Source of the DNA: Pseudomonadota bacterium
GTDB taxonomy: Bacteria > Pseudomonadota > Gammaproteobacteria > Burkholderiales > Burkholderiaceae_C
Reading direction: 5' to 3'
DNA: 8,945 nucleotides
NCBI GenBank assembly: GCA_018241985.1
Contig: JAFECV010000064.1
Span: forward strand, 1 to 8,945
Positions 1 through 5,394 of the stretch are shown one piece after another; position 1 is the stretch's first letter, and each line of letters starts with the position of its first letter. The position numbers were made by a program, and so were the translations under genes. The notes beneath the pieces are model-generated. The model had not been told where the DNA came from. It saw nothing but the letters and a program-made list of their open reading frames with translations, and ran no database searches.

Positions 1-1
1 C

Positions 2-679
2 ATGGCCGACATGCACAAGATCGTGCGCGATGAGGAATTCCTCGTCGAGGCGAACGACATGGGCGCGGTGCACAACCTGACGGGCAAGCGTCCCTTCGTC
101 GCCGGACCGCAGCTCAACGTCTTCAACGCCGACACGCTGGCCTGGATCGCCGGCCTGGGCGCCAGCCGCTGGGTCATGCCGCTGGAGATGCGCCAGTCCG
201 ATCTGGCCGTGCTGCAGCAGTCCCGGCCCGCTGGGCTGGAGACCGAGGTCTTTGCCTACGGCCGCATGCCGCTGGCGTTCTCGGCGCGGTGCTTCACGGC
301 ACGGCACTACAACCTGCCGAAGGACGACTGTGGCTTCCGCTGCATCGAGCATCCCGACGGCCAGCTGCTGAAAACGCGCGAGGGCGAGGCCTTCCTGGTG
401 CTCAACGGCATCCAGACCCAGTCGGCGCGCGTGCACAACCTGATCGGCGACATCCCCGCGTTGCGTGCGCTGGGGGTCGACGTCCTGCGCCTGAGCCCGC
501 AGTCCCGGCACATGGCGGAGGTCATCGCTGCGTTCGACGCCGCGCGAAAGTCCGACCCGGCCGACCCGCCCGACTCCGGCGCGCTCGATCGCATGCGAGC
601 GCTGATGCCCGAGGCGCCCTGCAACGGCTACTGGCATGGCAAGCCCGGGCTCGAGCTGATCGAGCCCGCGCTCACCTGA
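2..679 (+). CDS. ubiV: UbiV, O2-independent ubiquinone hydroxylation protein (U32 peptidase-like family), 5' part missing
   Basis: UbiV works with UbiU as an Fe-S heterodimer that hydroxylates the ubiquinone ring without oxygen; despite the U32 'peptidase' name, this branch is biosynthetic. The fragment aligns from memory with E. coli UbiV from about residue 75 to its end, including FVAGPQLNVFNADT, the SARCFTAR block and the C-terminal CNGYW. Three cysteines expected to bind the 4Fe-4S cluster are visible: codons at 290-292, 329-331 and 341-343, spaced C-x12-C-x3-C as in the E. coli protein. The fourth should lie in the missing N-terminal region. The ATG at position 2 is internal, not the start, because about 70-75 residues of the family lie upstream of the window. 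The stop is 7 nt before the ATG of ubiT, so the two are probably co-transcribed. ubiU would be expected just upstream, but cannot be seen. Confidence 0.93.
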   Translation: MADMHKIVRDEEFLVEANDMGAVHNLTGKRPFVAGPQLNVFNADTLAWIAGLGASRWVMPLEMRQSDLAVLQQSRPAGLETEVFAYGRMPLAFSARCFTARHYNLPKDDCGFRCIEHPDGQLLKTREGEAFLVLNGIQTQSARVHNLIGDIPALRALGVDVLRLSPQSRHMAEVIAAFDAARKSDPADPPDSGALDRMRALMPEAPCNGYWHGKPGLELIEPALT

Positions 680-686
680 ATTGCCG

Positions 687-1223
687 ATGGAGGATGAGCC
701 CATCGTGGTCGCCACCCCGCCGACCCCTTTCGTTCTGCCGCCGCCCGTGGGTGCGGTGCTCGCGCGCCTGCCGGCCTACCCGGGCTCGGTGCTGCTGGTG
801 ACGGCCATCAACCTGGCGCTGGCGCGCCATCTGCCGCAGGACGTGAAAGACATCCTGCAGGGCAAGCGGCTGGCCATTCGCGTGCGCGATGCGCGCCTGG
901 CGTTCGATTTCAGCTGGACCGGCCAGCGCTTCGTCCCCGCTCGTCCGCATGCGCAGCCCGACCTGGCGATCAGCGCGAACGCGCAGGACTTCCTGCTGCT
1001 GGCGCAGCGCCGCCAGGACCCGGACACGCTGTTTTTCAACCGCCGCCTGGTGATGGAGGGCGACACCGAACTGGGCCTGGTCGTGAAGAACGCGCTGGAC
1101 GCGCTGGAGCTGCCGGTGCTCGACCCGCGCCACTGGAGCCCGCGCGCGGTGCTCGAGCGCAGCGCGCCGCAGCTGGCGCGTCGGCTGGCGTCGCTGTCTT
1201 CGCGTTTCGGAGGCCGCTCGTGA
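687..1223 (+). CDS. ubiT: UbiT, SCP2-domain accessory factor of O2-independent ubiquinone synthesis
   Basis: The predicted 178-residue protein is close to E. coli UbiT (YhbT, about 174 residues). It has one SCP2 (sterol carrier protein 2) lipid-binding domain over roughly residues 30-135, seen in the pattern LAIRVRDARLAFDFSW, then PDLAISANAQDFLLL, then DPDTLFFNRRLVMEGDTELG. In the known pathway UbiT is required with UbiU and UbiV for anaerobic ubiquinone synthesis and probably presents the hydrophobic intermediates; it has no catalytic motif. I chose the ATG at 687; a TTG at 681 would add two residues. Neither start has a strong ribosome binding site, which fits translational coupling to ubiV 7 nt upstream. 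ubiX follows after 25 nt. Its placement directly after ubiV makes the assignment stronger than the SCP2 fold alone would allow. Confidence 0.9.
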   Translation: MEDEPIVVATPPTPFVLPPPVGAVLARLPAYPGSVLLVTAINLALARHLPQDVKDILQGKRLAIRVRDARLAFDFSWTGQRFVPARPHAQPDLAISANAQDFLLLAQRRQDPDTLFFNRRLVMEGDTELGLVVKNALDALELPVLDPRHWSPRAVLERSAPQLARRLASLSSRFGGRS

Positions 1224-1248
1224 GCGGTGCGGCGCGCGGGGAGCCCGC

Positions 1249-1836
1249 ATGAACGCGGCGCGGCGCCGCGTCATCGTCGGCATCTCGGGCGCGAGCGGCG
1301 CCCGCTACGGCGTGCGCCTGCTGGAGACGCTGCGCGATCGAGCCGACGTGGAGACGCATCTGGTGGTGTCCGACGCGGGCTGGCGCAACCTGCGCCACGA
1401 ACTGGACATCGATCGCCCGGCCGTGCAGGCCCTGGCCGACGTCGTGCACGATGTGCGCAACGTGGGCGCCAGCATCGCCAGCGGCTCGTTCGCCGCGCAC
1501 GGCATGGTGGTGGCGCCGTGCTCCATGCGCACGCTCGCGGCGATCGCGCATGGCCTGGCCGACAACCTGCTCACCCGCGCCGCCGACGTGACGCTGAAGG
1601 AACGCCGCCGCCTGGTGCTGATGGCGCGCGAATCGCCGCTGCACCTGGTGCACCTGCGCAACATGGTCACGGTGACGGAGATGGGCGCCATCGTCTGTCC
1701 GCCGGTGCCCGCGTTCTACGCGCGCCCGCGCACGGTGGAAGCGATCGTCGACCACAGCGTGGCGCGGGTGCTGGACGCGCTGGGGATCGAGCAAGACCTC
1801 GCGCCGCGCTGGCAGGGACTGCCCGATTACTCCTGA
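1249..1836 (+). CDS. ubiX: UbiX flavin prenyltransferase
   Basis: UbiX joins a dimethylallyl group to reduced FMN to make prenylated FMN, the cofactor of UbiD decarboxylases. The 195-residue product matches the family length (E. coli 189). It starts with the flavin-binding VIVGISGASGARYGVRLL and continues with ASIASGSF, VVAPCSMRTLAAIAHG, the LLTRAADVTLKERRRLVL stretch, the RESPLHLVHLRNM segment and PPVPAFYARP near the end, all UbiX/Pad1 hallmarks. The start at 1249 is backed by GGGGAG at 1238-1243, five bases before the ATG. It lies 25 nt after ubiT and is followed within 60 nt by its partner ubiD, so cofactor and enzyme are encoded side by side. The last base of its stop codon coincides with the first base of the dispersed repeat described below. 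Confidence 0.95.
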   Translation: MNAARRRVIVGISGASGARYGVRLLETLRDRADVETHLVVSDAGWRNLRHELDIDRPAVQALADVVHDVRNVGASIASGSFAAHGMVVAPCSMRTLAAIAHGLADNLLTRAADVTLKERRRLVLMARESPLHLVHLRNMVTVTEMGAIVCPPVPAFYARPRTVEAIVDHSVARVLDALGIEQDLAPRWQGLPDYS

Positions 1837-1886
1837 ATTGATAGCTGCATGTGCGCGTCCCGTATGCGCTTCAGGCTGATTTGATT
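1836..1886. repeat. Degenerate copy of a Comamonadaceae-type dispersed intergenic repeat
   Basis: The stretch starts with AATTGATAGCTGCATG, has two GCGC half-sites (1853-1856 and 1866-1869) around a nine-base spacer, and ends with CAGGCTGATTTGATT. From memory, many Comamonadaceae genomes carry short repeats of the form ATTGATAGCTGC...GCGC...GCGCT...GGC(T/C)GATTTGAT in intergenic sites, often directly after a stop codon, as here. It is visibly less GC-rich than the genes on either side. The family assignment is recalled rather than tested, and only one copy is present in this window. An in-frame GTG at 1851 lies inside it and could be mistaken for the ubiD start. Confidence 0.5.
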
Positions 1887-1892
1887 AAGAAA

Positions 1893-3377
1893 ATGCCGGA
1901 CCGCGACCTGCGCGACTTCATGGCGCGGCTCGAGGCGGCCGGCGAGCTGCGCCGCATTGCCGAGCCCGTCTCGCCGTATCTGGAGATGACCGCGCTCGGC
2001 GACCGCGTGCTGCGCGCCGGCGGCCCGGCGCTGCTGTTCGAAAACCCCACCGGCTACCGCATGCCGGTGCTGACCAATCTGTTCGGCACGCCCGGCCGCG
2101 TGGCGCAAGCGCTCGGCGTGGCCCATCTCTCCGAGATCCGCGCGTTCGGCGATGTGCTGGCAAAGCTCAAGGAGCCCGAGCCCCCGCGCGGCATGAAAGA
2201 CCTGTGGGAGCGGCGCGACCTGGTCAAGGGCCTGTGGAGCATGGTGCCGGCCACCGTGCGCCGCGCGCCCTGCCAGCAGATCGTGCAGGAGGGCAGCGAG
2301 GTCGACCTGACCCGCCTGCCGATCCAGCATTGCTGGCCCGGCGACGTGGCGCCGCTCGTCACCTGGGGCCTGACCATCACGCGCGGGCCGCGCAAGGCGC
2401 GGCAGAACCTCGGCATCTACCGGCAGCAGCTGCTCTCGAAGAACGAACTCATCATGCGCTGGCTCGCGCATCGCGGCGGCGCGCTGGATTTTGCCGATCA
2501 CTGCGCGCGGAACCCCGGCCGGCCGTACCCGGTGGCGGTGGCGATCGGCGCCGACCCGGCGACGATTCTGGGCGCGGTCGTCCCCGTGCCCGACAGCCTG
2601 TCCGAGTACCAGTTCGCCGGGCTGCTGCGCGGGCAGCGCACCGAGGTCGCGCCGGCCGTCGGCGTGCCGCTGTCGGTGCCGGCGCATGCGGAGATCGTGC
2701 TCGAAGGCCATATCCACCCGGACGCGAACCACCCCAGCGGCTGGCGCCACGCGCTGGAAGGGCCTTACGGCGACCACACGGGCTACTACGGCGAGTGCGC
2801 CGAGTTCCCCGTGTTCACCGTCGAGCGCATCACGCAGCGCGAGGGCGCGCTCTACCACAGCACCTATACGGCCAAGCCGCCGGACGAGCCCGCGATGCTG
2901 GGCCTGGCCCTGAACGAGCTGTTCGTGCCGCTGCTGCAGCGCGCGTTCCCTGAAGTTCTGGACTTCTACCTGCCGCCCGAGGCCTGCAGTTATCGGCTAG
3001 CGGTGGTCAGCATCCGCAAGGCCTACGCGGGCCACGCGCGGCAGGTGATGATGGGCGTGTGGAGCCATCTGCGGCAGTTCCTCTACACCAAGTTCATCGT
3101 GGTGGTGGACGACGACATCGACGCGCGCGATTGGAATGAAGTCATCTGGGCCATGACCACGCGCATGGACCCGGCGCGCGACACGCTGCTGATCGAGAAC
3201 ACGCCGATCGACACCCTGGACTTCGCGTCGCCCGTGGCCGGCCTGGGCAGCAAGATGGGACTGGACGCGACCAACAAGTGGCCGGGCGAAACCCTGCGCG
3301 AATGGGGAAGGCCGATGGCGATGGACGCGAAGGTCAGCGCGCGCATGAACGCGCTGAGCGATGTGCTCGGGCTGTAG
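1893..3377 (+). CDS. ubiD: UbiD, 4-hydroxy-3-polyprenylbenzoate decarboxylase
   Basis: UbiD uses prenylated FMN to decarboxylate 4-hydroxy-3-polyprenylbenzoate in ubiquinone synthesis. Similarity to E. coli UbiD (497 residues) runs over the full length: [18 protein letters not shown] at the N-terminus, [117 protein letters not shown] and [11 protein letters not shown] near the end. I chose the ATG at 1893 (494 residues) because it places DLRDF at the family position. The in-frame GTG at 1851 would add 14 residues translated from the upstream repeat. An AAGAA purine stretch lies just before 1893 but is a poor ribosome binding site. Before EGPYGDHTG there is an insertion of roughly ten residues ([12 protein letters not shown]) relative to E. 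coli. It is the last ubi gene of the run; a 75-base gap separates it from dsdA. Confidence 0.96.
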   Translation: MPDRDLRDFMARLEAAGELRRIAEPVSPYLEMTALGDRVLRAGGPALLFENPTGYRMPVLTNLFGTPGRVAQALGVAHLSEIRAFGDVLAKLKEPEPPRGMKDLWERRDLVKGLWSMVPATVRRAPCQQIVQEGSEVDLTRLPIQHCWPGDVAPLVTWGLTITRGPRKARQNLGIYRQQLLSKNELIMRWLAHRGGALDFADHCARNPGRPYPVAVAIGADPATILGAVVPVPDSLSEYQFAGLLRGQRTEVAPAVGVPLSVPAHAEIVLEGHIHPDANHPSGWRHALEGPYGDHTGYYGECAEFPVFTVERITQREGALYHSTYTAKPPDEPAMLGLALNELFVPLLQRAFPEVLDFYLPPEACSYRLAVVSIRKAYAGHARQVMMGVWSHLRQFLYTKFIVVVDDDIDARDWNEVIWAMTTRMDPARDTLLIENTPIDTLDFASPVAGLGSKMGLDATNKWPGETLREWGRPMAMDAKVSARMNALSDVLGL

Positions 3378-3452
3378 CGCCGGGGCCGTAACCCGCTGAT
3401 CCCCGCGAACGGCGCGCGGCCCGTGGCGTCGTGCGGCGATTAAAGTCCCGGC

Positions 3453-4790
3453 ATGACTGATACCGCAAGAGCCGCGCTACGCCGGCGCGAACCCCAATGC
3501 TGGCTGAACACTGCGCGCACCGGCGTGCCCGGTCCTGGCGCGCGGCCCGACGGCGTCGCCTCGGCCGAGGCGCGCTGGCAGCGGTTCGCGCCGCTGCTCG
3601 CCGAACGGTTCCCCGAGCTGCGCGAGAGCGCCGGCCGCATCGAGTCGCCGCTGATCGAGTCAACCGCGCTGGCCGAGGCGCTGGGCGCGCCGGGCCGCTT
3701 GTTCGTCAAGGCCGACCATGCACTGCCCATCGCCGGCTCGATCAAGGCGCGCGGCGCTATCCACGAGGTGCTCGAGGCCGTCGAGGCTATCGCATCGCGC
3801 GCGGGGTTTTTCGGGCCGGATGACGATCCGCGGCGGCTGCTGGAGCCGGCGGTGCAGCGGCGCCTGGCCGCGTACCGCGTCAGCGTAGGCTCCACCGGCA
3901 ACCTGGGGCTCGGCGTCGGCATCGGCGCAGCTGCTTTAGGGCTGCGCGCCGAGGTGCACATGTCGGCCGAGGCGAAGGCGTGGAAGAAGGCGCTGCTGCG
4001 CGGGCGCGGCGCGGTCGTCGTCGAACACGCCGGCGACTACAGCGAGGCGGTCGCGGCCGGGCGCGCCGCCGCGGCGCTCGATCCGAACACGCATTTCGTC
4101 GACGACGAACATTCGCTCTCGCTGTTCAACGGCTATGCCACCGCGGCGGCGCGGCTGCATCGGCAGCTCGACGCCGCGGGGGTCCGCGTCGACGCCGCGC
4201 ATCCGCTGATCGTGTACCTGCCCTGCGGCGTCGGCGGGGCGCCGGGCGGCATCAGCTACGGGCTGCACCTCGCGTTCGGCGCTGCCGCCCATGCGTTCTT
4301 CGCGGAGCCGGTGGGCTCGCCGGCGTTTCTGGCGCGGCTGCTGCACCCCGATCGGCCCGGGCTGTCGGTCTACGACCTGGGCCTGGACAACGCGACCGAG
4401 GCGGACGGGCTGGCCGTGCCGCGCGCATCGGAACTGGCGTACCGCGTGGTCGCGCCGCTGCTCGCGGGCGCGTTCACCGTGACCGACGACCAGCTGCTGC
4501 GCGACTTCGCTCTCGCGCACCGGGTCGGTGGGCTGCGCATCGAGCCGTCGGCCGCGGCCGGCTTCTCCGGCCCGCGCTGGCTCGGCAGCGCGGCGGGCCG
4601 TGCCTGGATGCGTCGTTCGGGCTTCGCGCCCCATGACGTCACCCAGGTCGTCTGGACCACCGGCGGCCTGCTGCTGCCGCAGCACGAACTCGACGCGCTG
4701 CTTGCTCGCGCGCGTGCCGGCTACGGTTTTGCCTTCAAACGCATAACCGCGTTGGGGCGCCTTGGCCAGTGCGTCAAGCACTGCTCGTAG
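3453..4790 (+). CDS. dsdA: D-serine dehydratase (D-serine ammonia-lyase)
   Basis: DsdA is a cytoplasmic PLP enzyme that converts D-serine to pyruvate and ammonia, used for D-serine detoxification and catabolism. The 445-residue product follows E. coli DsdA (442): ESPLIESTAL, then HALPIAGSIKARGAIHEVL with the PLP lysine at K98, SVGSTGNLGL with N150, VHMSAEAKAWKKALLR, PNTHFVDDEHSLSLFNGY, the phosphate-binding loop CGVGGAPGG (258-266), DNATEADGLAVPRAS, and the final VVWTTGG (T402/T403). The loop has Ala263 where E. coli has Gly. E. coli DsdA ends a few residues after the stretch matching LDALLARARAG; here 22 further residues, Y424-S445, are encoded by the left part of the palindrome at 4722-4828 and have no counterpart. 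No dsdC or dsdX is visible. The gene is convergent with the MerR-family regulator. I could not recognise a convincing promoter in 3378-3452. Confidence 0.93.
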   Translation: MTDTARAALRRREPQCWLNTARTGVPGPGARPDGVASAEARWQRFAPLLAERFPELRESAGRIESPLIESTALAEALGAPGRLFVKADHALPIAGSIKARGAIHEVLEAVEAIASRAGFFGPDDDPRRLLEPAVQRRLAAYRVSVGSTGNLGLGVGIGAAALGLRAEVHMSAEAKAWKKALLRGRGAVVVEHAGDYSEAVAAGRAAAALDPNTHFVDDEHSLSLFNGYATAAARLHRQLDAAGVRVDAAHPLIVYLPCGVGGAPGGISYGLHLAFGAAAHAFFAEPVGSPAFLARLLHPDRPGLSVYDLGLDNATEADGLAVPRASELAYRVVAPLLAGAFTVTDDQLLRDFALAHRVGGLRIEPSAAAGFSGPRWLGSAAGRAWMRRSGFAPHDVTQVVWTTGGLLLPQHELDALLARARAGYGFAFKRITALGRLGQCVKHCS

Positions 4791-4828
4791 GCGCCCCGCC
4801 TTGTTCTGCGCTCGAATGCAAAACCGTA
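4722..4828. repeat. Imperfect palindrome of about 107 bp at the 3' end of dsdA, possible non-autonomous element or bidirectional terminator
   Basis: The two halves pair along their whole length. The outer 11 bases match perfectly (TACGGTTTTGC at 4722-4732 with GCAAAACCGTA at 4818-4828). A middle block of about 20 positions (4733-4752 with 4798-4817) has mostly Watson-Crick pairs and two G-T pairs. Then comes an 8-bp stem (GGGGCGCC 4754-4761 with GGCGCCCC 4790-4797), a small internal loop, and a 6-bp tip stem (CAGTGC 4767-4772 with GCACTG 4778-4783) closed by GTCAA. Complementarity stops abruptly at both ends. The left boundary coincides with dsdA codon 424, just past the usual end of the family, and the dsdA stop (4788-4790) lies within it. 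It sits between convergent genes, so it could end transcription both ways, but there is no U-run. What it is remains unknown. Confidence 0.8.
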
Positions 4829-4844
4829 TAAAAGCCGCAAGACC

Positions 4845-5309
4845 TCATTCGTGCGCGTGCGGGGCCGGGCCTTTGGGCCGGGCCGCTGCCGCGTGGCAGG
4901 CGCAGGCTTCGCCGTGCGCGGCGGCGATCAGCTCGTGCAGGATGCCGCACTCGGCGGTCGGATGGCCCGCGTTGCAGCTCGAGCGCAGCGCGGCAAGCTG
5001 CCTCTCCAGCGCATGCATCGACTGCAGCCTTGCGCGCACCCGCGCGAGCTGATCGTCGATCAGGTGGTCGATGCCGCTGCAGTCGCTCGCCGGGTGCGCG
5101 ATGAAGTCGAGCAGGCGCTTGACTTCCGCGAGCGGCATGTCGAGCGCGCGGCAGTGCCGCACGAAAGCGAGGCGTTCCAGGTGCGTGGGCCCGTAGTCGC
5201 GGTAGCCGTTGGCCGTGCGCGCCGGCGCCGGGAGCAGGCCGGCCTTTTCGTAATAGCGGATGGTCTCGATGTCGACGCCGGTGGCCCGGCCGAGTTCGGC
5301 GATGCGCAT
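4845..5309 (-). CDS. cadR: MerR-family Cd(II)/Pb(II)-responsive regulator, CadR/PbrR-like
   Basis: The 154-residue protein has the MerR winged-helix HTH at residues 1-70 (MRIAELGRATGVDIETIRYY, then RDYGPTHLERLAFVRHCRALDMPL), a long dimerisation helix at about 80-112, and a metal-binding loop. Cysteines C77, C112 and C121 match the CadR/PbrR metal-thiolate triad; the C112-x8-C121 spacing is like PbrR and MerR. The C-terminus adds CACH (136-139) and HAH, possibly a further metal site as in His-tailed CadR proteins. The start at 5309 is favoured by GAAGGA (complement of 5316-5321) six bases upstream and by the conserved MRIAEL start; a longer open frame upstream would cross the operator. It is divergent from the efflux ATPase it presumably activates. 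Cd, Pb or Zn as the main inducer cannot be decided by eye. Confidence 0.92.
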   Translation of the reverse strand: MRIAELGRATGVDIETIRYYEKAGLLPAPARTANGYRDYGPTHLERLAFVRHCRALDMPLAEVKRLLDFIAHPASDCSGIDHLIDDQLARVRARLQSMHALERQLAALRSSCNAGHPTAECGILHELIAAAHGEACACHAAAARPKGPAPHAHE

Positions 5310-5335
5310 GTCCGTTCCTTCATTACCGCCTTCAA

Positions 5336-5364
5336 ATGGTAGGCGCTTGACCCTGGAGTGGCTA
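5336..5364 (-). promoter_or_regulatory. Candidate cadR promoter overlapping the operator
   Basis: On the minus strand, TAGCCA (5364-5359) and TACCAT (5341-5336) resemble -35 and -10 boxes, each 4 of 6 to consensus, with a 17-base spacer. The -35 box falls inside the dyad operator, which would give the autorepression usual for divergent merR-type genes. This is an inference from motif spacing. Confidence 0.45.
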
Positions 5365-5377
5365 CAGGGTCTTGAAT
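5347..5377 (+). promoter_or_regulatory. MerR-type promoter and dyad operator of the metal efflux ATPase gene
   Basis: TTGACC (5347-5352) is a good -35 box. It is followed by a 19-base spacer and TTGAAT (5372-5377), a -10 box with 4 of 6 consensus bases. The over-long spacer is typical of MerR-activated promoters, where the regulator twists the DNA to align the two boxes. The spacer holds the dyad ACCCTG (5350-5355) / CAGGGT (5365-5370), with inner AG/CT pairs around a TGG centre, much like known cad, pbr and mer operators. The ATPase start lies 17 bases after the -10 box, giving a very short leader. Confidence 0.85.
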
Positions 5378-5394
5378 AAGTCCTGAAGCAGGGA

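Noticed and set aside
2..679. Reading the first gene as a U32 collagenase-type protease
   Set aside because: The Cys pattern, C-terminal CNGYW and adjacent SCP2-domain ubiT fit UbiV, not a protease.
1227..1841. Plus-strand open frame of 204 codons overlapping ubiX
   Set aside because: Arg/Ala/Gly-rich out-of-frame reading of ubiX, which itself matches its family along the whole length.
1827..2858. Minus-strand open frame of about 343 codons opposite ubiD
   Set aside because: Shadow of ubiD codon bias; low-complexity composition, no recognisable fold or ribosome binding site.
3378..3452. Terminator or promoter between ubiD and dsdA
   Set aside because: Only short 5-6 bp inverted repeats with long loops and no U-run, and an ATTAAAG element without a matching -35 box; chance is likely in such GC-rich sequence.
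4741..4809. Integron attC-like site within the palindrome (GCATAAC ... GTTCTGC)
   Set aside because: The core-site consensus GTTRRRY is not met (GTTCTGC), the outer boundaries do not match attC ends, and no integrase or cassette array is visible.
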